A DNA stretch of 35,910 nt, taken from the NCBI GenBank assembly GCA_913776965.1, contig CAJYQL010000106.1:1-35910 (forward strand). The letters are read 5' to 3'. Positions 8,145-17,711 of the stretch are shown here, piece after piece. The translations under genes were made by a program, and so were the position numbers. The stretch's first letter is position 1. Every line of letters starts with the position of its first letter. Source of the DNA: an uncultured Xylophilus sp. (lineage in GTDB: Bacteria; Pseudomonadota; Gammaproteobacteria; Burkholderiales; Burkholderiaceae_C). The notes beneath the pieces are model-generated. The model was given only the letters and a program-made list of their open reading frames with translations. It searched no databases and was not told where the DNA came from.

Positions 8145-10256
8145 CTACCCTGGCATCTCGCGGTGCAGCGGCCGCAGCAGGCTGACCAGCACCGCCGCGA
8201 CCACCCCGGCCGGAACGCCGAACACCCCGGCCGAGATCGGCTGAATGTCCCACCACAGGTCGCCCGTGCCGGCGAGCCCCAGCCGCGAGCGCACCGATGC
8301 GGCATGCGCCAGCATGTAGTACACGGTCACGCCGAGCCCGGTCAGCATGCCGGCCACTGCGCCCGCCCGGCTGGTGCGGCGCCAGAAGATGCCGAGCACC
8401 ATCACCGGCACGAAGGCCGCGGCCGCGAGCGAGAACGAGGCCGACACCAGCGGCAGGATCTCCGCCGGCCGCAGTGCCGCCACGAAGGCGGCCAGCATCG
8501 CGACCGCCAGCAGCGCGAACTTGGTGAAGATCACCCGCTGTTCTGGCGTCTCGGTGCGGCGCATCTCCTGGAAGGCCATGTCGCGCACCAGCGCGTTGCT
8601 GATCGTCAGCAGCAGCCCGTCGGCGGTCGACAGCGCCGCCGCTAGGCCGCCCGCCGCCACCAGCCCGGAAATCACGTACGGCAGCCCGCCGATTTCCGGC
8701 GCAGCGAGCATCACCACGTCGGCGCCGAGCCGGATCTCGCCGAACTGCAGGATGCCGTCGCCGTTGATGTCCTCGATCGCCAGCAGCGACGGATCGACCC
8801 GCGCCCACTGCGCGATCCAGCCGGGCAGCGCATCGAAGGTGCTGCCGACCAGGTTCTGCATTACCTCGAACTTCACCATCACCGCCAGCGCGGGCGCGCT
8901 CGCGTACAGCAGCACGATGAAGAACAGCGACCACGCGACCGACGAACGGGCCGCCGCGACGCTCGGCACCGTGTGGTAGCGGGTCAGCAGATGCGGCAGA
9001 CCGGCGGTGCCGACCATCAGGCAGAACATCAGCGCCAGGAAATTGCGCCGCGAGACGTCGAACGCCTCGCGCTCGGCCGGCGTGCCGTCCGGATCGCCGG
9101 CATACGGCCGCGCATGCGGCGGCAGCCCGCCGAGCGGCTGGGCCCGCTCGGTGTCTTCCCGCAGTGCGCGGCGCCATTGCTCCCGCGCGGTGGCGGCGTC
9201 GCGCGGCAGCGCCGCCAGCGCCCGGCTGGCCGCGACGATCTCGTTGACCTCGGCATTGCGCGCCCGCAGCTCGCGGATGCGCTCCTGCGCCCGCTCGCGG
9301 TCGGCCACCAGCGCGGCATCCACATCCTTCAGCCGGGCTTCCCAGCCTTGCGCCCGCAGCAAATACAGCCGCGCCACCTCGCGCTCGGCCGGCGCGTCGC
9401 GCAGTGCCGCTTCCCGCTCGCTTATGCGCTGCATCTGGGTGCCGTACACCAGCGGTGCCAGCGGATTGCCGAACTGCTTCCAAGCCAGCCACGACACCGG
9501 GATCAGGAACGCCAGCAGCAGCACGATGTACTGCGCGACCTGTGTCCAGGTGATCGCCCGCATGCCGCCCAGGAAGGAGCACAGCAGCACGCCGCCCAGG
9601 CCGAGCATGATCCCGATCTCGAACTGCACGCCGGTGAGCCGCGAGGCGATCAGGCCCACGCCGTAGATCTGCGCGACCACGTAGGTGAACGAGCACAGCA
9701 CCGCCGCCAGCGCCGCGATCCGCCGCGGCCAGCGTCCGCCGAAGCGGACCTGGAAGAAGTCGGGCACGGTGTAGAGATTCATCGCCCGCAGCTGCGGCGC
9801 GATCAGCATCGCGACCAGGCAGAAGCCGCCGGTCCAGCCAAGCAGGTACGCTAGCCCGCCGGGCTGGCCGTCCGATCCCGAGAAGCCCTGCAGGTAAAGC
9901 GCGCCCGCCATGCTGATGAACGACGCCGCGCTCATCCAGTCGGCCGCCGCCGCCATGCCGTTGTAGACCGGCGGGATGCGCCGGCCGGCGACGTAGTACT
10001 CGTCGGCGTCGGTCGTGCGTCCCCAGACACCGATCGCCGCGTACACCATCACCGTGGAGAACAGGAAGATCGGCCCGATCCAGTGGCGCGACAGCCCCTG
10101 CTGCTCGGCCCAGGCCAGCACCAGCAGGAAGGCCAGTACGCCCACGACGTAGGCGGCCAGGATGCCGTGCAGGCGGCGTTCGTAACGGCGTTCAGGCACG
10201 CGGTACGGCGTCCGGTGTCGTGTCGCGTCGCTCGGCGCGGTTGGCGGCGACCGCAT
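8145..10256 (-). CDS. Sodium:solute symporter large subunit (VC_2705-type SSS family)
   Basis: About 703 residues with roughly 13 membrane segments. SSS signatures include EYYVAGRRIP, ADWMSAASFI and LSTADGLLLTISNAL. A strongly charged, coiled-coil-like insert of about 130 residues (roughly 275-400) lies between membrane segments. A 12-residue EF-hand-like loop (D-I-N-G-D-G-I-L-Q-F-G-E) is encoded at 8736-8771. The small DUF4212 subunit gene lies upstream and overlaps, as is usual for this two-gene symporter type, which is related to acetate/propionate carriers; the substrate is unknown. The start is uncertain: a TTG at 10262, ATG at 10256, or a GTG at 10199 that overlaps the upstream stop as GTGCCTGA and fits family N-termini. 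None has a clear Shine-Dalgarno sequence. Confidence 0.85.
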   Translation of the reverse strand: MRSPPTAPSDATRHRTPYRVPERRYERRLHGILAAYVVGVLAFLLVLAWAEQQGLSRHWIGPIFLFSTVMVYAAIGVWGRTTDADEYYVAGRRIPPVYNGMAAAADWMSAASFISMAGALYLQGFSGSDGQPGGLAYLLGWTGGFCLVAMLIAPQLRAMNLYTVPDFFQVRFGGRWPRRIAALAAVLCSFTYVVAQIYGVGLIASRLTGVQFEIGIMLGLGGVLLCSFLGGMRAITWTQVAQYIVLLLAFLIPVSWLAWKQFGNPLAPLVYGTQMQRISEREAALRDAPAEREVARLYLLRAQGWEARLKDVDAALVADRERAQERIRELRARNAEVNEIVAASRALAALPRDAATAREQWRRALREDTERAQPLGGLPPHARPYAGDPDGTPAEREAFDVSRRNFLALMFCLMVGTAGLPHLLTRYHTVPSVAAARSSVAWSLFFIVLLYASAPALAVMVKFEVMQNLVGSTFDALPGWIAQWARVDPSLLAIEDINGDGILQFGEIRLGADVVMLAAPEIGGLPYVISGLVAAGGLAAALSTADGLLLTISNALVRDMAFQEMRRTETPEQRVIFTKFALLAVAMLAAFVAALRPAEILPLVSASFSLAAAAFVPVMVLGIFWRRTSRAGAVAGMLTGLGVTVYYMLAHAASVRSRLGLAGTGDLWWDIQPISAGVFGVPAGVVAAVLVSLLRPLHREMPG

Positions 10257-10497
10257 AGACAACCACGACCAGCATGAAGACGATCAGGATGCCCTGCGCC
10301 GCCATCCAGTAGCCGACGTGCCAGCCGCCGACCACCACGTCGAGCATGCGGGCGACGTAGCAGGCGCCGAACGATGCCGCAGCCCAGACAATCAGCAGTG
10401 CGCCCCGCAGCAGGCCGTGGCGGGGGACGGGAATCTCGCGCATCGGCGCGGGGGCCGGATCTGCGGGCGGCAGCGGCGGGGGCACGGAGAACGGCAT
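10192..10497 (-). CDS. DUF4212 small subunit of the sodium/solute symporter
   Basis: A 101-residue protein with two membrane helices (GALLIVWAAASFGACYVARML and the helix after YWMAAQG). The spacing and the WMAAQGILIVFMLVVVVYA segment match the DUF4212 protein that accompanies VC_2705-type SSS carriers. A Pro-rich N-terminal tail of about 20 residues is unusual. The second ATG, at 10443, would remove it and may be the true start. It is the first gene of the pair and its end overlaps the large-subunit gene. Confidence 0.82.
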   Translation of the reverse strand: MPFSVPPPLPPADPAPAPMREIPVPRHGLLRGALLIVWAAASFGACYVARMLDVVVGGWHVGYWMAAQGILIVFMLVVVVYAVAANRAERRDTTPDAVPRA

Positions 10498-10618
10498 CCG
10501 TCGATCATCGCAGCCCGCGCCGGCGCCGGCCTCGGTATTTGCCAGAGCGCCGAAACCACACGACGCCCTGCCTCATCCCAGAGTGCCGCGGGTCCGGCTC
10601 CGCCGGCCCGCCCGCATC

Positions 10619-10634
10619 GCCCCCGGCCGGGGGC
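10619..10634. terminator. Perfect 16-bp palindrome between ppsA and symporter genes
   Basis: GCCCCCGGCCGGGGGC is self-complementary and lies 37 bases after the ppsA stop on the minus strand. No T-run follows, so it may be a pausing hairpin or chance GC-rich symmetry. The surrounding 173 bases hold nothing else that I can identify. Confidence 0.3.
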
Positions 10635-10670
10635 AGGCGGACCGCGCAGCGGGTAGCCTGGGGGCGAGCG

Positions 10671-13061
<2,391 letters not shown>

Positions 13062-13291
13062 GGGAAAGCTCCAGAAGTTGAAACCGGGCATCCGAAGGCG
13101 TCTGCGCACCCGGCGGCCCCAGCGGGCGGGCGGGTTCCGGGCATGGCGGCGGCGGCGCGACTTTGCTCTTGTTCTAGGAGGTCGGGGCGGGCCATGGGCG
13201 GAATTCGGATAATCCGGCGGATTGTAGGCGTCGCCCTCCTGCGCCGGTCACCATCGGTGTCGCACCCGTCAAGTTCCCGAAAGCCTCTCGC

Positions 13292-14113
13292 ATGCATTCA
13301 CGCACGGTCTTCTTCATCTCCGACGGCACCGGCATCACCGCCGAGGCATTCGGCAATGCGATCCTGAACCAGTTCGAATTCAAGCCGCGCCATGTGCGCC
13401 TGCCGTTCATCGACACGGTGGACAAGGCCTATCAGGCGGTGCGGCAGATCAACCACGTCGCCGAGGTCGAGGGCAAGAAGCCGCTGGTCTTCACCACGCT
13501 GGCCAACATGGAGGTGGTGCGGGTGCTGCAGGACGGCTGTAAGGGCATGCTGCTCGACATGTTCGGCACCTTCGTGCAGCCGCTGGAAAAGGAGCTGGGC
13601 ATCAAGTCGCTGCACCGGGTCGGCCGGTTCTCGGACGTGAGCAAGAGCAAGGAATACAACGACCGGATCGAGGCGATCAACTTCAGCCTGGCTCACGACG
13701 ACGGCCAGAGCAACCGCGACCTGGAAGGTGCGGACGTGATCCTGGTGGGCGTGAGCCGCAGTGGCAAAACGCCGACCTCGCTCTATCTCGCGATGCAGCA
13801 CGGCCTGAAGGCGGCCAACTATCCGCTGATCCCCGAGGACTTCGACCGCCGTCAATTGCCGCCGGCGCTGGTGCCGCACCGCAAGAAGATCTTCGGCCTG
13901 ACTATCGCGCCGGAGCGCCTGGCCGAGATCCGCAACGAGCGTCGCCCCGATTCGAAGTACGCATCGCTGCTCAACTGCCGCCACGAGATTGCCGAGGCCG
14001 AGGCGATGATGCGGCGCAGCGGCATCCGCTGGTTGAGCACGACGACCAAGTCGATCGAGGAAATCGCGACGACGATCCTGCAGGAGATTCGGCCGGAGCG
14101 GTTGATTTATTGA
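13292..14113 (+). CDS. ppsR: PEP synthase regulatory protein (bifunctional ADP-dependent kinase/Pi-dependent pyrophosphorylase, DUF299)
   Basis: A 273-residue DUF299 protein. The start [15 protein letters not shown] is the family N-terminus, the P-loop-like GVSRSGKT is at 153-160, and [15 protein letters not shown] closes the C-terminus. It inactivates PEP synthase by ADP-dependent phosphorylation of the Thr next to the catalytic His and reactivates it by phosphorolysis. The divergent ppsA, 230 bases away, is its target. A Shine-Dalgarno sequence is weak (GAAAG upstream). The 13062-13291 gap should hold both promoters, but I cannot pick them confidently. Confidence 0.95.
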   Translation: MHSRTVFFISDGTGITAEAFGNAILNQFEFKPRHVRLPFIDTVDKAYQAVRQINHVAEVEGKKPLVFTTLANMEVVRVLQDGCKGMLLDMFGTFVQPLEKELGIKSLHRVGRFSDVSKSKEYNDRIEAINFSLAHDDGQSNRDLEGADVILVGVSRSGKTPTSLYLAMQHGLKAANYPLIPEDFDRRQLPPALVPHRKKIFGLTIAPERLAEIRNERRPDSKYASLLNCRHEIAEAEAMMRRSGIRWLSTTTKSIEEIATTILQEIRPERLIY

Positions 14114-14125
14114 GAGCATCCCCCC

Positions 14126-14245
14126 GAGCCGCTGCGCGGCTCCCCCCTTCTCTCCCTGCGTGGGAAGGGGGGCACAGCGGGTGGACCGGCGGAGCCGGAT
14201 CCACCGCTGTCCTGAAAGGGAGACTGCCGCCGTGCGAGGCGGCGC
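14126..14245. terminator. Cluster of hairpins between convergent ppsR and ahpF
   Basis: Three perfect stems follow the ppsR stop: GAGCCGC-TGC-GCGGCTC (14126-14142), CCCCCCTTC with GAAGGGGGG (14142-14150 and 14164-14172), and GCCGCC-N6-GGCGGC (14228-14245). GGTGGACCGG with CCGGATCCACC between them is nearly complementary. No T-run is present. They lie between two converging genes and probably end or stabilise both transcripts. Confidence 0.45.
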
Positions 14246-14257
14246 TCCCCCTCCCGA

Positions 14258-15817
14258 TCAGGCCGGAGCCGTCGTACGGATCAGGTGATCGAACGCGCCT
14301 AGCGCCGCCTTCGCGCCGTCGCCGGCGGCGATGATGATCTGCTTGTACGGCACCGTCGTCGCGTCGCCGGCGGCGAACACGCCGGGCACGGACGTCTGGC
14401 CCTTGGCATCGACCACGATCTCGCCGTGCTTCGACAGCTCGACGGTGCCCTTCAACCAGTCGGTATTGGGCACCAGCCCGATCTGCACGAACACGCCTTC
14501 CAGTTCGAGCGACTGCTCCTGGCCCGACACCCGGTCGCGGTAGGTCAGGCCGTTGACCTTCTGGCCGTCGCCCTTCACTTCGGTGGTCTGGGCCGACACG
14601 ATGATCTGCACGTTGGGCAGGCTGCGTAGCTTGCGCTGCAGCACTTCGTCGGCGCGCAGCTTGCTGTCGTATTCGATCAGCGTGACGTGGCCGACGATGC
14701 CCGCCAGGTCGATCGCCGCTTCCACGCCCGAGTTGCCGCCGCCGATCACCGCCACGCGCTTCCCCTTGAAGAGCGGGCCGTCGCAGTGCGGGCAGTAGGC
14801 CACGCCCTTGTTCTTGTACTCGGCTTCGCCGGGCACGTTGATGTTGCGCCAGCGCGCGCCGGTCGAGATGATGAGCGACTTCGCCTTCAGCGACGCGCCG
14901 CTCGCGAGCTTCACCTCGATCAGGTCGTCGCCCGGCACCAGCGCTTCGGCGCGCTGCAGATTCATGATGTCCACGTCGTAGTGCTTGACGTGCTCTTCCA
15001 GCGCGATCGCGAACTTCGGTCCTTCGGTTTCCTTGATCGAGATGAAGTTCTCGATGCCCAGCGTGTCCAGCACCTGGCCGCCGAAGCGCTCGGCCGCCAC
15101 GCCGGTGCGGATGCCCTTGCGCGCCGCATACACCGCAGCGGCCGCACCGGCCGGGCCGCCGCCGACCACCAGCACGTCGTAGGGTGCGCGGGCCGAAATC
15201 TTCTCCGCATCGCGGGCGACCGCGTTGTGGTCCACCTTGGCGACGATCTCTTCCAGGCTCATGCGGCCTTGGCCGAAGTGGGTGCCGTTGAGGAACACCA
15301 TCGGCACCGCCATGATCTGGCGCGCCTCGACCTCGGCGGGGAACAGGCCACCGTCGATCGCGGTGTGGCGGATGCGCGGATTGAGCACCGACATCAGGTT
15401 GAGCGCCTGCACCACGTCCGGGCAGTTGTGGCAGGACAGCGAGAAGTAGGTCTCGAAGTGGAAGTCGCCGTCGAGGTTACGGACCTGCTCGATCGTCTCC
15501 TGCGCCTCCTTGGACGGATGGCCGCCGACCTGCAGCAGCGCGAGCACAAGCGAGGTGAACTCGTGGCCGAGCGGAATGCCGGCGAAACGCACGCCGGTGT
15601 CGATGCCCGGGTTGGTGATCAGGAACGACGGCTTGCGTTCCCCGTCGTCGGTGCGGGCGACCAGCGTGATCTTGTCGGTGAGCGACACGATGTCGTCGAG
15701 CAGGCCCTGCAGCTCGCCGGACGCCGCACTGTCGTCGAGCGACGCGACGATCTCGATCGGCTTGGTCACACGCTCCAGATAAGCCTTGAGTTGGGTCTTG
15801 AGGGTGGCGTCCAGCAT
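14258..15817 (-). CDS. ahpF: Alkyl hydroperoxide reductase subunit F
   Basis: A 519-residue flavoprotein that passes electrons from NADH to AhpC. The N-terminal double thioredoxin fold carries the redox pair C129-H-N-C132. An FAD-binding GGGPAG follows at 219-224. The thioredoxin-reductase-like domain has the second pair C342-P-H-C345 and the NADH motif VIGGGNSG. The C-terminus has GVFAAGDAT, the second FAD motif. The ATG at 15817 has a GAAGGAAG Shine-Dalgarno sequence. It is 97 bases after ahpC on the same strand, with a terminator between, so it is probably made by read-through at a lower level. Confidence 0.96.
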   Translation of the reverse strand: MLDATLKTQLKAYLERVTKPIEIVASLDDSAASGELQGLLDDIVSLTDKITLVARTDDGERKPSFLITNPGIDTGVRFAGIPLGHEFTSLVLALLQVGGHPSKEAQETIEQVRNLDGDFHFETYFSLSCHNCPDVVQALNLMSVLNPRIRHTAIDGGLFPAEVEARQIMAVPMVFLNGTHFGQGRMSLEEIVAKVDHNAVARDAEKISARAPYDVLVVGGGPAGAAAAVYAARKGIRTGVAAERFGGQVLDTLGIENFISIKETEGPKFAIALEEHVKHYDVDIMNLQRAEALVPGDDLIEVKLASGASLKAKSLIISTGARWRNINVPGEAEYKNKGVAYCPHCDGPLFKGKRVAVIGGGNSGVEAAIDLAGIVGHVTLIEYDSKLRADEVLQRKLRSLPNVQIIVSAQTTEVKGDGQKVNGLTYRDRVSGQEQSLELEGVFVQIGLVPNTDWLKGTVELSKHGEIVVDAKGQTSVPGVFAAGDATTVPYKQIIIAAGDGAKAALGAFDHLIRTTAPA

Positions 15818-15870
15818 GATAGCTTCCTTCTACTTAAATCAATTATTCGATAGCTGCGGATGGTCTGCGG

Positions 15871-15896
15871 AAAAAAAAGCCCGGGCGTACCCAGGC
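15871..15896 (-). terminator. Intrinsic terminator between ahpC and ahpF
   Basis: On the minus strand GCCTGGG-TACG-CCCGGGC followed by eight T residues forms a 7-bp stem (one G-T wobble) with a four-base loop. It lies 18 bases after the ahpC stop and 53 bases before the ahpF start, so it should attenuate ahpF relative to ahpC. Confidence 0.85.
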
Positions 15897-15914
15897 TTCC
15901 TGCAGCAGCGGTGC

Positions 15915-16478
15915 TTAGATCTTGCCGACGAGGTCCAGCGACGGGGCCAGCGTCTTGGCGCCTTCGTTCCACTTGGCCGGGCACACTTCGCCCGGGTGGG
16001 CGGCGGTGTACTGGGCGGCCTTCAGCTTGCGCAGCGTTTCCTTCACGTCGCGGGCGATCTCGTTGGAGTGGATCTCGGCGGTCTTGATGACGCCGTCCGG
16101 ATTGATGACGAAGGTGCCACGCAGGGCCAGGCCTTCTTCCGGGATGTGCACGCCGAAGGCGTTGGTCAGCACATGGGTCGGGTCGCCGACCAGCGGGAAA
16201 CGGGCCTTGCCGACGGCCGGCGAGGTTTCGTGCCAGACCTTGTGCGAGAAGTGCGTGTCGGTCGTGACGATGTAGACCTCGGCACCCAGCTTCTGGAACT
16301 CGGCGTAGTTGTCGGCGGCGTCCTCGACTTCGGTCGGGCAGTTGAAGGTGAACGCGGCCGGCATGAAGATCAGGACCGACCACTTGCCCTTGAGCGTCTC
16401 GTCGCTGACCGTGATGAACTTGCCGTTGTGGAAGGCTTCGGTCTTGAACGGAACGACTTGGGTGTTGATCAGGGACAT
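15915..16478 (-). CDS. ahpC: Alkyl hydroperoxide reductase subunit C (2-Cys peroxiredoxin)
   Basis: A 187-residue typical 2-Cys peroxiredoxin. The peroxidatic Cys47 is in AAFTFNCPTE and the resolving Cys166 in HPGEVCPAKW. VYIVTTDTHFSHKVWH and GTFVINPDGVI are AhpC signatures. It reduces hydrogen peroxide and organic hydroperoxides in the cytoplasm, recycled by AhpF. The ATG at 16478 has an AAGGAAA Shine-Dalgarno sequence. A candidate OxyR site lies about 64-100 bases upstream. Confidence 0.97.
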   Translation of the reverse strand: MSLINTQVVPFKTEAFHNGKFITVSDETLKGKWSVLIFMPAAFTFNCPTEVEDAADNYAEFQKLGAEVYIVTTDTHFSHKVWHETSPAVGKARFPLVGDPTHVLTNAFGVHIPEEGLALRGTFVINPDGVIKTAEIHSNEIARDVKETLRKLKAAQYTAAHPGEVCPAKWNEGAKTLAPSLDLVGKI

Positions 16479-16517
16479 GTGTTTCCTTGGAAGATTGAAA
16501 TACGGAAAGCTGGAGCA

Positions 16518-16578
16518 TACGGGCTTACCCGTACCGCTCCGATGAATTGCGGGTATGCCGTGGATTGGAATTTTCTAT
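16518..16578 (-). promoter_or_regulatory. Candidate OxyR site and ahpC promoter
   Basis: On the plus strand ATGA-N7-GTAT-N7-ATTG-N7-CTAT (16542-16578) keeps the exact spacing of the OxyR tetrad ATAG-N7-CTAT-N7-ATAG-N7-CTAT, with 12 of 16 core bases matching. On the minus strand a TATGCT (-10-like) follows at 16519-16514 after a poor -35 that overlaps the site, as in OxyR-activated promoters. A TACGGG-CTTA-CCCGTA hairpin lies at 16518-16533. Confidence 0.5.
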
Positions 16579-16731
16579 TCCGCGCGCGGCAAAGCGTGTA
16601 GGAAAGCGTCACCCCAATACAAACACCTCTCAACCTCAGCCGCAGGCACACCGGGAAGACGGGGGCTTGCTTGTGGCGGCGGGGCGCGGCCCGCACAATC
16701 GGGCCCAACCACAGCACCGAGAGGGATTCAC

Positions 16732-17208
16732 ATGAAAGGCGACGCACAGGTCATCCAGCACCTGCAGGCGCAACTCAAGAACGAGCTGACTGCGATCAAC
16801 CAGTACTTCCTGCACTACCGCATGCTGAAGCACTGGGGCTTCGACAAGCTCGCGAAGAAGGAATACGACGAGTCGATCGGCGAGATGAAGCACGCCGACT
16901 GGCTGATGGACCGGATCTTCATGCTCGACGGCCTGCCCAACTTGCAGGACCTCGGCAAGCTGAACGTCGGCGAGGACGTGCCGGAGATCCTGCGCGCGGA
17001 CCTGGGCCTGGAGTACGGCGCCCAGGCCACGATCAAGGCGGGCATGGCCCACTGCGAGAGCGTGCGCGACTACGTGTCCCGCGACCTGCTGCAGAAGATC
17101 CTCGACGACACGGAAGAGCACATCGACTTCCTCGAGACGCAGATCGACCTGAGCGAGAAGGTCGGCCTGCAGAACTACCTGCAGTCGCAGATGGGCGAGA
17201 TCGAATAA
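16732..17208 (+). CDS. bfr: Bacterioferritin
   Basis: A 158-residue bacterioferritin that stores iron in a 24-subunit shell. Numbering matches E. coli Bfr: haem ligand Met52 and ferroxidase residues Glu18, Glu51, His54, Glu94 and His130 are present. The position equivalent to Glu127 is Thr (motif DDTEEHID), with Glu at 128 and 129, so the second iron site may be arranged differently. The end VGLQNYLQSQMGE is typical. The ATG at 16732 follows GAGAGGG. It is divergent from ahpC, linking iron storage to peroxide defence. No bacterioferritin-associated ferredoxin gene is next to it. Confidence 0.95.
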   Translation: MKGDAQVIQHLQAQLKNELTAINQYFLHYRMLKHWGFDKLAKKEYDESIGEMKHADWLMDRIFMLDGLPNLQDLGKLNVGEDVPEILRADLGLEYGAQATIKAGMAHCESVRDYVSRDLLQKILDDTEEHIDFLETQIDLSEKVGLQNYLQSQMGEIE

Positions 17209-17235
17209 CGCGGCACGGGTCGCTTCACGACTTCC

Positions 17236-17262
17236 AGCGGGGCTCTGACTCCGCTTTTTTTC
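17236..17262 (+). terminator. Intrinsic terminator of bfr
   Basis: AGCGGGG-CTCTGA-CTCCGCT is a 7-bp stem (one G-T wobble) running into eight T residues, 27 bases after the bfr stop. Confidence 0.88.
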
Positions 17263-17324
17263 GTCTGATCGGTGCGCGCGCTGCTTTTTGGGAATGTCTT
17301 GTGCGGGGTGCGTCGCGCGTGGAC

Positions 17325-17603
17325 GCCGGGCAGGCGGATAGCTCCGTGTCCCCCGAAAACGCCTGCGGCGTTTCCTCCTCCTTTACCTGCGCTATCCGCC
17401 TGCCCGGCATCCCCGGCGAACCGAGCACTGGTGCGCAAGGGCCTGCGATTTATCCGTCTGCTCGTTCGTGCCGTGCCGGCCGTTGTGACGGCTGATCCTG
17501 CGCCACGCAGGACCGGGGTGGTGGGTGCTCCCCGCAGCGAAATAAAGGAGGAGGCCGCAGGCCGGGGGACATTCGCGGAGGGGAGTACCCGCCGACCCGG
17601 TCC
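17325..17603. repeat. Nested inverted-repeat element in a gene-free region
   Basis: The stretch 17209-17711 has no credible gene. It holds a perfect 18-bp inverted repeat (17325-17342 with 17391-17408, sequence GCCGGGCAGGCGGATAGC and complement) enclosing AAACGCC-TGC-GGCGTTT. Three blocks inside (17347-17355, 17361-17369, 17374-17385) recur inverted and in order at 17563-17571, 17554-17562 and 17543-17554. The right half also pairs with itself: 17510-17517 with 17596-17603, and 17523-17533 with 17580-17590. A TCCTGCG-CCA-CGCAGGA hairpin is at 17496-17512. It may be a MITE or REP-like element or a structured RNA. Short ORFs across it are not convincing. Confidence 0.65.
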
Positions 17604-17649
17604 GAACCACTAGGCGCCGACCCACGCACGACAAGATCAAAAACCGGCC

Positions 17650-17693
17650 CTAGCGCCTACCCCACCTGCGCCAAAAGCTATCAATTTAATAGC
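17650..17693 (+). repeat. Dispersed intergenic repeat, copy 3
   Basis: Starts CTAGCGCC, then ACCTGCGCC, then the 17-bp core GCTATCAATTTAATAGC (17677-17693), a near-perfect palindrome and the best match to the consensus. It lies 19 bases beyond the stop of the minus-strand TPP enzyme gene. Confidence 0.65.
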
Positions 17694-17711
17694 AAAAGGA
17701 AAGCAGAACCA

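Noticed and set aside
13225-13260. Possible fragment of the dispersed repeat upstream of ppsR
   Set aside because: Only a partial match to the first block; could be chance in GC-rich sequence.
16667-16699. Promoter for bfr (TTGTGG-N17-CACAAT)
   Set aside because: Both hexamers match poorly; not strong enough to list as a feature.
17225-17613. Short ORFs on both strands in the gene-free region
   Set aside because: They follow the inverted repeats, have no family motifs and no good ribosome-binding site.
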